From: Actinomadura opuntiae
Lineage (GTDB): Bacteria > Actinomycetota > Actinomycetes > Streptosporangiales > Streptosporangiaceae
Assembly (NCBI RefSeq): GCF_030283205.1
Contig: NZ_JASNWF010000012.1
Coordinates: forward strand, 1 to 64,000
DNA length: 64,000 nt
Direction of reading: 5' to 3'
Every line of letters begins with the position of its first letter. Position 1 is the stretch's first letter. The translations under genes and the position numbers were made by a program. Under the pieces are notes generated by a model. The model worked only from the letters and a program-made list of their open reading frames with translations. It made no database searches and was not told where the DNA came from. This document shows positions 53,014-60,749 of the stretch, one piece after another.

Positions 53014-53630
53014 TCCCCTGCCCCTTCCTGGACGTCCGTCGGATCGGTGCCGCCGAGCGCCTCCCGGACCTTGCGGCGCGCCCGGTGCAACCGGGACCGC
53101 ACCGTCCCGACCGGGATCGACAGCGCCTCGGCGACCTGCTCGTAGGACAGGTCCGCCCACGCGACCAGCAGCAGGACGTCCCGGTCGCCCCGTGACAGCC
53201 CCGCCAGCGCACCGGCGAGCGGCCGGGACGCCGCCGCCGCGCTCACCCGCGCGTCCACCCGGTCCATGGCATCGGTCACCGGGTCGGCGCCGGTGCGGGC
53301 CAGCGCCCGCAGCATCCGCGTCTCGGACCTGCGGTGCTTGCCGACGAGGTTCGCCGCGATCCCGTAGAGCCATGGCCGCGCGTCGCGGCGCGCCAGGTCG
53401 TAGCGGTCGCGCTGCCGGAACGCGGCCAGGAACGTCTCGGCGACCACGTCGTCGGCGGCCTGCTCGCCGAGCCGGCGCGCGACGTACCGGTGGATGGACG
53501 GCGCGTGCCGGTCGTAGAGGGCCGCGAAGTCCTCGGGGCGGTGCCGGGAGCGCTCGATGAGGCGTGCGTCGTCCTCCGGCGGTTCGGTGGTGGCGCCCGG
53601 CGGTGCCGGCGCGCGTGGGCTGACCGTCAT
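53010..53630 (-). CDS. ECF-type RNA polymerase sigma factor
   Basis: A 206-residue sigma-70 family protein of the ECF group. Region 2 is at about 30-95 (DFAALYDRHAPSIHRYVARRLG, VVAETFLAAFRQRDRYD, ARPWLYGIAANLV) and region 4 at about 135-190 (LSRGDRDVLLLVAWADLSYEQVAEALSIPVGTVRSRLHRARRKV). ATG 53630 has AGAGGACGGAG upstream; GTG 53678 is an in-frame alternative. The downstream coupled gene is its probable membrane partner. The signal is unknown; an autoregulated promoter may lie in the 293-nt gap upstream. Confidence 0.92.
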   Translation of the reverse strand: MTVSPRAPAPPGATTEPPEDDARLIERSRHRPEDFAALYDRHAPSIHRYVARRLGEQAADDVVAETFLAAFRQRDRYDLARRDARPWLYGIAANLVGKHRRSETRMLRALARTGADPVTDAMDRVDARVSAAAASRPLAGALAGLSRGDRDVLLLVAWADLSYEQVAEALSIPVGTVRSRLHRARRKVREALGGTDPTDVQEGAGE

Positions 53631-53923
53631 ACGGCTCCGTCCTCTGCGGTTCGCCCGTGCGGGATGCCGCACGGTCACCCGTCATCACCCGCAGCGCCGC
53701 CGGGAGTTCACGGACGGCCGCGCGAGCCCGCGCCGGCGGGGCATCCGGGGGGCGACACTTCCCTCACCTCGGGTGGCGGCGGGCCCCGGGGGCGGCTGCA
53801 TGATGGGGGAGCGTCCCCCCGGCGCGCCCCAAGGACGATCTTGGCAATTCGGACCTTGGTGACGTGTGTTGCGAGTGAGGCGCAGGGTAAGAAGCGGCCC
53901 GAGGCAACACGTTACGGGGGTGC

Positions 53924-54838
53924 GTGGTGCGGACCAGGAATTTCGCCCTTATCGCGGCCGCTCTCCTGCTCGTCTCGGGATGCGGCCACACGGAGAAGAA
54001 GCAGGCGCGGACGGCCGGCCACCGGCTCGCGGCCGGCACCAAGGCCGGCGCGAAGGCCGGCGCGAGGGCGCGGACCGCCCCGGCCCCGCCGCAGCGCCCG
54101 CCCGCGCAGCGCAGGATCGACTGCGACCGGCTCAAGTGCGTCGCGCTGACCTTCGACGACGGTCCCGGCCCGTACACGAACGGGCTGCTCGACGTCCTGA
54201 AGAAGGACGGCGTGCGCGCCACCTTCTTCGTCCTCGGGCAGAACGCCCGCAGCTTCCCGGCCATGGTCCGCCGCGAGGTGATGGAGGGGCACGAGGTCGG
54301 CGACCACAGCTGGGACCATCCGCAGCTCACCGGGTTGTCGGCCGCGGCCGTCAAGTCGCAGATCCAGCGCACCCAGGACGCGATCACCAGGGCGTCCGGC
54401 GGGGTGAAGCCGACGATCATGCGGCCGCCGTACGGCGCGACGAACAGGCGCGTCGGGCAGACCATCGGGATGCCGCTGATCCTGTGGAGCGTCGACACCG
54501 AGGACTGGCGCTACCTGAACACCGCCCGCGACACCCGCGTGGGGATCAAGGAGCCGAAGCCCGGCGGCGTCATCCTGTTCCACGACATCCACAAGCCGAG
54601 CGTGAAGGCGATCCCGGCGGTCATCGAGGGGCTGAAGAAGCGCGGGTTCACCTTCGTCACGGTGTCGGAGCTGTTCGAGGGCCGGCAGCTGAAGCCCGGC
54701 CAGACCTACTCCGAGCGGATGGCGCCCAAGCCCGCCTCGCCGGCGCCCGTCACCGCGAGCCCGCCGCCGAGCGGCTCGCCCGCCGGGCCCGCGCCGTCGC
54801 CGTCGAAGTCCCGCCCGCAGCAGGCCGAAGGCCACTGA
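53924..54838 (+). CDS. Polysaccharide deacetylase (NodB-type) lipoprotein
   Basis: A 304-residue lipoprotein: signal with lipobox LLVSGC (Cys about 20), an Ala/Lys/Pro linker (about 25-65) and a NodB deacetylase domain (about 70-245). Metal and catalytic motifs are TFDDGPGPYT, DHSWDHPQL, RPPYGATN, LWSVDTEDW and LFHDIH, all intact. It would deacetylate peptidoglycan or another N-acetylated cell-wall glycan outside the membrane, as in lysozyme resistance. A Ser/Pro-rich tail ends it. GTG 53924 follows a GGGGG run. Confidence 0.92.
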   Translation: MVRTRNFALIAAALLLVSGCGHTEKKQARTAGHRLAAGTKAGAKAGARARTAPAPPQRPPAQRRIDCDRLKCVALTFDDGPGPYTNGLLDVLKKDGVRATFFVLGQNARSFPAMVRREVMEGHEVGDHSWDHPQLTGLSAAAVKSQIQRTQDAITRASGGVKPTIMRPPYGATNRRVGQTIGMPLILWSVDTEDWRYLNTARDTRVGIKEPKPGGVILFHDIHKPSVKAIPAVIEGLKKRGFTFVTVSELFEGRQLKPGQTYSERMAPKPASPAPVTASPPPSGSPAGPAPSPSKSRPQQAEGH

Positions 54839-54869
54839 CCGCGGGGCCGTCCGCGCCGCCCGGACGCCG

Positions 54870-55118
54870 TCAGACTCCGCGGCGCTTCGGCGGCGGCATC
54901 GGCGGGACGACCTTGCCCGCGACCACGATGTCCTCGGGCACCTCGACGAGTTCGCCGTTGCGGCGGCGCACCTGAAGGGTCTTGTTGGACCAGGATTCGA
55001 GTACGCCCACCACGTCGCTGTACTCTCCCGTTGGCAGACGACGGCGCAGCGAGACCCGCTGACCCACGTCCGCGCTACTGATGGACACCACCAGGCGCGC
55101 GGCAAAGCGGCCAGACAT
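54870..55118 (-). CDS. Stand-alone SH3-like domain resembling the N-terminus of Rv0428c-type acetyltransferases
   Basis: An 82-residue protein. VGQRVSLRRRLPTGEYSDVVGVLESW and LQVRRRNGELVEVPEDIVVAGKVVPP match the SH3-like domain that precedes the GNAT domain in Rv0428c-type actinobacterial acetyltransferases. Here no GNAT part follows: the frame ends in PPPKRRGV. In streptomycetes the full-length gene sits at this place upstream of the ferredoxin gene, so this looks like a shortened orthologue. GGGGGTG precedes ATG 55118. It diverges from fdxA. Confidence 0.65.
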   Translation of the reverse strand: MSGRFAARLVVSISSADVGQRVSLRRRLPTGEYSDVVGVLESWSNKTLQVRRRNGELVEVPEDIVVAGKVVPPMPPPKRRGV

Positions 55119-55230
55119 GTGAGCACCCCCATGTCGAATCGACTGCGCGGTGGTGGCCATACTATTCACAGCGAGCTTGCGGTGAGCCGTGACGTGCGGC
55201 GGGGCCGGAAACCCGAGAGGAGTCACTGAC

Positions 55231-55557
55231 GTGACCTACGTCATTGCGCAGCCCTGCGTGGACCTGCTCGACAAGGCATGCATCGAGGAGTGCCCGGTCG
55301 ACTGCATCTACGAAGGGAAGCGTCAGCTCTACATCCACCCGGACGAGTGCGTCGACTGCGGTGCGTGCGAGCCGGTTTGCCCGGTTGAGGCCATCTACTA
55401 CGAGGACGACGTCCCCGACCAGTGGAAGGACTTCTACAAGGTGAACGTGGAGTTCTTCGACGACCTCGGCTCGCCCGGCGGCGCCTCCAAGGTGGGCAAG
55501 ATCGACAAGGACCACCCGATCGTCGCGGCGCTGCCCCCGCAGAGCCAGGAAGACTGA
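55231..55557 (+). CDS. fdxA: 7Fe ferredoxin
   Basis: A 108-residue [3Fe-4S][4Fe-4S] ferredoxin, a soluble electron carrier. The cluster motifs are QPCVDLLDKACIEECP with VDCIYEG and CVDCGACEPVCPVEA. The C-terminal half is the extended tail of the Mycobacterium/Streptomyces FdxA group. GTG 55231 has GAGAGGAG upstream. dapC follows on the same strand after a 169-nt gap with a very stable hairpin, the arrangement fdxA-dapC being common in actinomycetes. Confidence 0.95.
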   Translation: MTYVIAQPCVDLLDKACIEECPVDCIYEGKRQLYIHPDECVDCGACEPVCPVEAIYYEDDVPDQWKDFYKVNVEFFDDLGSPGGASKVGKIDKDHPIVAALPPQSQED

Positions 55558-55640
55558 GAACGGGCTCAACCGGCCGGTCCGGCGGGTCGCGACCTTTCGG
55601 GAGCGTCCCGGCCGGACGGTCATCGCGGTTCAACGCATCC

Positions 55641-55681
55641 GGGCCGTGGCCTCCCGCGCACTCCGCGGGAGGCCACGGCCC
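55641..55681 (+). terminator. 18-bp perfect hairpin between fdxA and dapC
   Basis: Arms at 55641-55658 (GGGCCGTGGCC...) and 55664-55681 (...GGCCACGGCCC) with a 5-nt loop. There is no T-run. It lies 83 nt after the fdxA stop and 29 nt before the dapC ribosome site, so it could end fdxA transcripts or attenuate read-through. Confidence 0.65.
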
Positions 55682-55726
55682 TGCCGATTCGGGGCGCCCG
55701 CGCGTCCCGCCGAGGAGGGCTGGGCC

Positions 55727-56812
55727 TTGTTCACGCTGCCGGACTTTCCGTGGGACCGGCTGGAGCCGTACAAGAAGCGGGCCGCCGCGCATCCGGACGG
55801 CATCGTCGACCTGTCGGTCGGCACGCCCGTGGACCCGACGCCCGACGCCGTCCGCAAGGCGCTCGCCGAAGCGTCCGACGCGCCCGGCTACCCCGCCACC
55901 TACGGCACGCCCGAGCTGCGCGAGTCGGTGGCGGGCTGGCTGCGCCGCCGCGCGGGCGTGACCGGCGCCGACCCGGCCGCGGTGCTGCCCGTCATCGGCA
56001 CGAAGGAGCTCGTGGCCTGGCTGCCGACGCTGCTCGGCGCCGGCCCCGGCGACAAGGTCGTCTTCCCCGAGCTGGCGTACCCGACCTACGACGTGGGCGC
56101 GCGGCTGGCGGGCGCGGAGTCGGTCGCGACCGACGGCCTGCTGACGCTCGGCCCGGTCCGGCCGAAGATCGTGTGGGTGAACTCGCCGTCCAACCCGACC
56201 GGCAAGGTGCTGCCCGCCGAGCACCTGCGCAAGGTCGTCGAATGGGCACGGGCGCGCGGCGCGATCGTGGTCAGCGACGAGTGCTACCTGGAGTTCGGCT
56301 GGGACGAGGCCAACCCGCCGGTGTCGATCCTGCACCCGGACGTGTGCGGCGGCTCCCACGAGGGGCTGCTCGCGGTGAACTCGCTGTCCAAGCGCTCCAA
56401 CATGGCGGGCTACCGCGCCGGGTTCGTCACCGGCGACCCGGCGGTCGTCAAGCGGCTGCTGGAGGTCCGCAAGCACGCGGGCATGATCGTCCCGGCGCCG
56501 GTGCAGGCGGCGATGGTCGCGGCGTTCGACGATGACGGGCACGCCGACGAGCAGCGCGCCCGGTACGCGCGGCGCCGCGCCGAGCTGCGCGCCGCGTTCG
56601 AGCGGCACGGCTTCCGCATCGACCACTCCGAGGCGTCGCTGTACCTGTGGGCGACCCGGGACGAGCCCTGCTGGGAGACCGTGGGGCATCTGGCCTCGCT
56701 CGGCATCCTCGTCGGCCCCGGCGAGTTCTACGGGACGGCCGGCGCCCGGCACGTGCGGATCGCGTTCACCGCCACGGACGAGCGCGTCGCCGCCGCGGCC
56801 GTCCGCCTCTGA
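55727..56812 (+). CDS. dapC: Succinyldiaminopimelate transaminase
   Basis: A 361-residue class I/II PLP aminotransferase of the actinobacterial DapC type, forming N-succinyl-diaminopimelate for lysine and peptidoglycan synthesis. Landmarks are VDLSVGTPVDPTPD, VLPVIGTKELVAWLP, the Tyr/Asn segments YPTYDVGARLAG and NSPSNPTGKVLP, VVSDECYLEFGW and the Schiff-base Lys in NSLSKRSNMAGYRAGF. TTG 55727 is preferred because GAGGAGGG lies about 6 nt upstream and the fold begins there; the frame is open upstream but Arg/Pro-rich. A terminator with a T-run follows. Confidence 0.9.
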   Translation: MFTLPDFPWDRLEPYKKRAAAHPDGIVDLSVGTPVDPTPDAVRKALAEASDAPGYPATYGTPELRESVAGWLRRRAGVTGADPAAVLPVIGTKELVAWLPTLLGAGPGDKVVFPELAYPTYDVGARLAGAESVATDGLLTLGPVRPKIVWVNSPSNPTGKVLPAEHLRKVVEWARARGAIVVSDECYLEFGWDEANPPVSILHPDVCGGSHEGLLAVNSLSKRSNMAGYRAGFVTGDPAVVKRLLEVRKHAGMIVPAPVQAAMVAAFDDDGHADEQRARYARRRAELRAAFERHGFRIDHSEASLYLWATRDEPCWETVGHLASLGILVGPGEFYGTAGARHVRIAFTATDERVAAAAVRL

Positions 56813-56874
56813 CCCGGGCGCGAGCCGGTCGCGGCGAAACCGTCGGCGACCAGTGAATACCCGTACTTCCGGAT

Positions 56875-56904
56875 CCCGGGCCCGCCATCGCGGGTCCGGG
56901 TTTT
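56875..56904 (+). terminator. Rho-independent terminator after dapC
   Basis: Arms CCCGGGCCCGC (56875-56885) and GCGGGTCCGGG (56890-56900) with one G-T pair, loop CATC, then TTTT. It is one of the few T-tailed terminators in the window. Confidence 0.75.
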
Positions 56905-57024
56905 CCGTATGAAACCGGATGTTCCTTCGTTACGTCTGATCGCGATATGGGCGTAAGCGGCCACAGTCGGTAGGATCCGCTGGTCTCCGCCCTCCGGGAT
57001 CGCCGAATCAATGGAGGTATGTCC

Positions 57025-57639
57025 GTGAGTGGGACCGTGCTGGCGCTCGTGCTGGCGCTGATCGTCCTCGTGGTCGCGCTGGTGGTGGTGCTCATCGTGG
57101 TGCTGTCGCGGCGCAGGCCGGCGCCGCCCGCGCCAGCGGCGCCCCGCGACCCGTTCGCCCCCGAGCAGAGCGTCGCCGGCGACCCCCGCACGCTCAAGGC
57201 CGGGGACATGGTCGAGTACCTCGGCACCCGGTACTTCGTACGCGGCTCGCTGCGGCTGCGCGAGGGCGGCTTCACCTGGAGCGAGCACCTCCTGGACGCC
57301 GACACCATCGAGGGCCAGAAGGTGTGGATCTCGGTGGAGGAGGACCCGGACCTCGAGGTCGTCTACTGGACCGAGTACGACATGGGCGAGCTGCGTCCCG
57401 GCGAGCGGACCATCACCGTCGAGGGCGTGGAGTACCGCCGCGACGAGCACGGCACCGCCGACTACACCAGCGAGGGGACGACCGGCGTCGGCGTCCAGGG
57501 CCGCGTCGAGTACGTCGACTACGAGGGGCCGGGCGGGCGCTACCTGTCGTTCGAGCAGTACGGCGGCGGCCAGTGGGAGGCCGGGCTCGGCGAGCGGGTG
57601 CCGGCCGGCACGATGACCATCTACCCGGGCAGCGGCTGA
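57025..57639 (+). CDS. DUF4178 domain membrane protein
   Basis: A 204-residue protein with one N-terminal membrane helix (about 4-28, a Val/Leu run), a Pro/Ala linker and a DUF4178 domain (about 50-200), seen in GDMVEYLGTRYFVRGSLRLREGGFTWSEH-type strands, WISVEEDPDLEVVYW and YEGPGGRYLSFEQYG. The function is unknown. GTG 57025 stands 6 nt after a perfect GGAGGT, whereas the in-frame ATG 57019 directly abuts it, so GTG is preferred. It opens a five-gene cassette with DUF2617, DUF4247, DUF350 and a spermidine-synthase-like protein. Confidence 0.88.
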   Translation: MSGTVLALVLALIVLVVALVVVLIVVLSRRRPAPPAPAAPRDPFAPEQSVAGDPRTLKAGDMVEYLGTRYFVRGSLRLREGGFTWSEHLLDADTIEGQKVWISVEEDPDLEVVYWTEYDMGELRPGERTITVEGVEYRRDEHGTADYTSEGTTGVGVQGRVEYVDYEGPGGRYLSFEQYGGGQWEAGLGERVPAGTMTIYPGSG

Positions 57640-58176
57640 ATGCGGGCCGTCCTCGACACCCCCTACCGGGACGCGCGCGCCGACGGGCTGTCGTTCGCGC
57701 TCGGCCTGCCGCCGCTGGACGCCCTCGCCGTCCTGCCGGTGGAACGTGCCGGGCTGACCGTCGAGCTGCGGCTGCTCGGCGCGTCCCACCAGGTGATCGC
57801 CGGGCCGCTCAGCGAGACCGTCGCGTGCCTGGAGGGGGACGCCGCCGCGCCGCTGCCGGGCAGCGCCGCGACGTCGCTGACCGGCTGGGACTACCGCTTC
57901 ACCGCGACGACGGCCGTGCACGACGACGACGCGGCGTTCGCGCGGGCCGTCGACGCGGTGTGCGCGCGGCTCGCGGACCGCGGCGACGCGCTGACCGGCG
58001 CGTTCCCCGGCTCCCGGCACGCCGTCACCGCCCTCGCCCTGGACGGCCCGCCCCCGGCGGGCGCGGTCCCGGGCGGCATCGGACCGCGGGCCGGGACCGG
58101 CTGGCGGACCTGGCACGCCTACCCCCAGACCCGGGAGATCGTGATGACACGGAGCCGGTTGGTGAGACCCACATGA
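57640..58176 (+). CDS. DUF2617 family protein
   Basis: A 178-residue soluble protein of the DUF2617 family: YRDARADGLSFALGLPPLDAL, LRLLGASHQVIAGPLSETVACL, WDYRFTATTAVHDD and GWRTWHAYPQTREIV. The ATG follows the DUF4178 stop with no gap, and the stop overlaps the DUF4247 start by 4 nt (58173-58176). The role is unknown. A helix-grip-like or triphosphate-tunnel-like fold has been suggested by the alternating strands but cannot be shown here. Confidence 0.85.
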   Translation: MRAVLDTPYRDARADGLSFALGLPPLDALAVLPVERAGLTVELRLLGASHQVIAGPLSETVACLEGDAAAPLPGSAATSLTGWDYRFTATTAVHDDDAAFARAVDAVCARLADRGDALTGAFPGSRHAVTALALDGPPPAGAVPGGIGPRAGTGWRTWHAYPQTREIVMTRSRLVRPT

Positions 58177-58607
58177 GAAGGACGTACCGGGCCGTGGCCG
58201 GCGGGTTCGCCGCCGTCCTGCTGGCCGCGGCGCTCGGCGGCTGCGGCGACTCGCAGCAGTCGTGGATCGGCAAGAAGTACCACAAGGTCGGCTACAACAC
58301 CTTCCAGGCGTCCCAGCCCCCGCGGACGGTCGCCTCGGCGATCAACCGCAAGTTCAAGGCGATCGACCGGGTGGACGACCTGACCAGGTACGGCTCGGGC
58401 GGCGGGGTGTTCCTGCGCTACCCGAAGATGGTCGTCGGGGTGACGCCCTCCGGGCGCGGCAGCCGCATCACCATCGACAAGCCGTCCGGCGGCTACAACC
58501 GCTACTACTCCCATGTCGGCCACCTCTGGAGCGCGCCCGGCAGTGGCGGCTGGAACAAGCACGGCATCGCATCCTTCCGCGGCGGCGGTCCGGGGTCGGG
58601 CAAATGA
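58173..58607 (+). CDS. DUF4247 lipoprotein
   Basis: A 144-residue lipoprotein with the lipobox ALGGC (Cys about 25) and a DUF4247 domain: WIGKKYHKVGYNTFQASQPP, GGGVFLRYPKMVVGV and GYNRYYSHVGHLW, ending in a Gly/Ser tail. It is exported and anchored, so this cassette acts at the membrane. ATG 58173 overlaps the DUF2617 stop. Confidence 0.87.
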   Translation: MRRTYRAVAGGFAAVLLAAALGGCGDSQQSWIGKKYHKVGYNTFQASQPPRTVASAINRKFKAIDRVDDLTRYGSGGGVFLRYPKMVVGVTPSGRGSRITIDKPSGGYNRYYSHVGHLWSAPGSGGWNKHGIASFRGGGPGSGK

Positions 58608-58617
58608 GGAGCAACGG

Positions 58618-59043
58618 ATGAACGACATGGCGCACGACATCGGCGCTACCTTCGCCTACGGCGCGGTCGGCATCGCGCTGATGGCGATCGGCTACCTGGT
58701 GGTGGAGGTGACGACGCCCGGGCGGCTCGGCCACCAGATCTGGACCGAGGCCAACAAGGGCGCCGCCCTGCTGCTCGGCGAGAAGCTCCTCGGCGTCGGC
58801 GCGATCGTCACCACCGCGATCGTCACCAGCGACAACGACCTGAGCGACGGGCTGATCGACACCGCCGTCTACGGCGCCATCGGCATCGTGCTGATGGTCG
58901 CGGCGTTCTACCTCATCGACATCATCACGCCGGGCAAGCTGGGCGCGACGCTGGTCAACGGCGAGGCCGTCCACCCGGCGGGCTGGGTGGTCGCCGCCGC
59001 CGACATCGCCGTCGCCGCGATCGTGGCCGGGGCGGTCTCCTGA
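58618..59043 (+). CDS. DUF350 membrane protein
   Basis: A 141-residue protein with four predicted helices and an internal duplication typical of DUF350 (YjfL): AYGAVGIALMAIGYLVVEVTTPGRLG in the first half repeats as VYGAIGIVLMVAAFYLIDIITPGKLG in the second. Acidic residues in the helices (VVEVTTPG, LIDIITPG) align, suggesting a small transporter or sensor. GAGGAG precedes ATG 58618 by 6 nt. It lies 10 nt after the DUF4247 gene. Confidence 0.88.
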   Translation: MNDMAHDIGATFAYGAVGIALMAIGYLVVEVTTPGRLGHQIWTEANKGAALLLGEKLLGVGAIVTTAIVTSDNDLSDGLIDTAVYGAIGIVLMVAAFYLIDIITPGKLGATLVNGEAVHPAGWVVAAADIAVAAIVAGAVS

Positions 59044-59201
59044 CCTCCCGCGACCTCGACGAAGCGCCTCCGCCGCCCCCCGCGGCGGAGGCGTCCGGCG
59101 CCGGTGCCCCGGAACCCGGCGCCGGCGACGCGGAACCCGCCGCCGGCGACCCGGAAGCCGCCGCCGGGAAGGCGCCCGCCAGGCTGGGCGCGCCCGCCCG
59201 G

Positions 59202-60728
59202 GTGGCGCGCGCGCTGGTCCTGGCCGCCGTGTTCACCTGCGCGGCGTGCGGCCTGGTGTACGAGCTGGCGCTCGTCGCGCTCGGCAGCTACCTGGTCGGC
59301 GACTCGGTCACCCAGGCGTCGATCGTGTTGTCGGTCATGGTCTTCGCGATGGGCATCGGGTCGCTGCTGGCCAAGCCGCTGCAGAAGCACGCCGCCGCCG
59401 CGTTCGCGATCGTCGAGGGCCTCTTGGCGCTGGCCGGCGGACTGTCGGTGCTCGCGCTGTACGCCGCGTTCTCCTGGCTCGACCTGTACGTCCCGGCGCT
59501 GGTGGTCATCGCTTTCACGGTCGGCGGGCTGATCGGCGCGGAGATCCCGCTGCTGATGACGCTGCTGCAGAAGATCCGCAAGCAGGACGCGGGCAGCGCC
59601 GTCGCCGACCTGTTCGCCGCCGACTACGTGGGCGCGCTGGTCGGCGGGCTCGCGTTCCCGTTCGTGCTGCTGCCGACGTTCGGGCACATCAAGGGCGCGC
59701 TGCTGGTCGGCGTGGTGAACGCGGTCGCCGGCGTCGCGGTCGTGCTGTGGCTGTTCCGCCGCCGGCTCGGACGCCTCGCGCGAGTCGGGATCGGCCTCGG
59801 CATGGTGGCGGTGCTGGCCGTCCTCGGCACGACGTACGCGCTCGCCGACCGGATCGAGGTGACCGCCCGGCAGGCGCTGTTCCAGGACCCGATCGCGCTG
59901 GCGAAGGACACCCCGTACCAGGAGATCGTGATCACCAGGAAGATCACGCTCGCGGGCGGCACCGACCTGCGCCTGTTCCTGAACGGCGACCTGCAGTTCT
60001 CCTCTGCGGACGAATACCGGTACCACGAGTCGCTCGTCCACCCGCTGATGTCCGGGCCGCACGGCAACGTGCTGATCCTCGGCGGCGGCGACGGGCTGGC
60101 GCTGCGCGAGGTGCTGCGCTACCCGGACGTCCGCAGCGCGACCCTGGTCGAGCTCGACCCGGAGATGCTGCACCTCGCCCGCACCTACAAGGCGCTGGTG
60201 TCGCTCAACCACCGCTCGCTCGAAGACCCGCGCGTCCGCGCCGTCGACGCCGACGCGTTCACCTGGCTGCGCGGCCAGAGCCGCCGGTTCGACGCCGTCA
60301 TCGTCGACATGCCCGACCCGGACGACGTGCCGACCGCGAAGCTGTACTCCGTCGAGTTCTACGGCCTGGTCAAGCGGGTCCTGGCGCCCGGCGGCCGGAT
60401 GGTCGTCCAGTCCGGTTCGCCGTACTTCGCGCCGAAGTCGTTCTGGAGCATCGAGAAGTCCATCGCCGCGGCGGGCCTCGCCACCACCCCGTACCACGTG
60501 GACGTGCCGAGCTTCGGCGACTGGGGCTTCGTGCTCGCCGCCCCCGCCGCGCGGCCGCCCGCGCTCGCGCTGTCGCCGCGCGTCCCGCCGCTGCGCTTCC
60601 TCGACCCGGCCGTCCTGCAGGCCGCGGCCGTCTTCCCCAAGGACCGCCGCTCCCGTGACGTCGACGTCAACACCCTCGTCCACCCCCGCCTCGTCCAGTA
60701 CGAGGGCCAGGAGTGGAAGGACTCCTAG
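59202..60728 (+). CDS. Membrane-bound spermidine synthase-like (polyamine aminopropyltransferase) protein
   Basis: A 508-residue protein from GTG 59202: seven or so membrane helices (about 1-215), then a spermidine-synthase-type Rossmann domain with the decarboxy-SAM/SAM motif ILGGGDGLALREVLRY, acidic VELDPEML, DADAFTWL and VDMPDPDDVPTAKLYS, the counterpart of the catalytic DxxDP loop. It would transfer an aminopropyl or related group at the membrane. The reading frame is open and coding-like back to CTG 59040, adding 54 acidic Pro/Ala/Glu-rich residues, but no ATG/GTG/TTG occurs there; CTG overlapping the DUF350 stop is a possible start. It is the last gene of the cassette. Confidence 0.85.
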   Translation: MARALVLAAVFTCAACGLVYELALVALGSYLVGDSVTQASIVLSVMVFAMGIGSLLAKPLQKHAAAAFAIVEGLLALAGGLSVLALYAAFSWLDLYVPALVVIAFTVGGLIGAEIPLLMTLLQKIRKQDAGSAVADLFAADYVGALVGGLAFPFVLLPTFGHIKGALLVGVVNAVAGVAVVLWLFRRRLGRLARVGIGLGMVAVLAVLGTTYALADRIEVTARQALFQDPIALAKDTPYQEIVITRKITLAGGTDLRLFLNGDLQFSSADEYRYHESLVHPLMSGPHGNVLILGGGDGLALREVLRYPDVRSATLVELDPEMLHLARTYKALVSLNHRSLEDPRVRAVDADAFTWLRGQSRRFDAVIVDMPDPDDVPTAKLYSVEFYGLVKRVLAPGGRMVVQSGSPYFAPKSFWSIEKSIAAAGLATTPYHVDVPSFGDWGFVLAAPAARPPALALSPRVPPLRFLDPAVLQAAAVFPKDRRSRDVDVNTLVHPRLVQYEGQEWKDS

Positions 60729-60749
60729 GCGCGGTGCGCGTGGTGGGGT

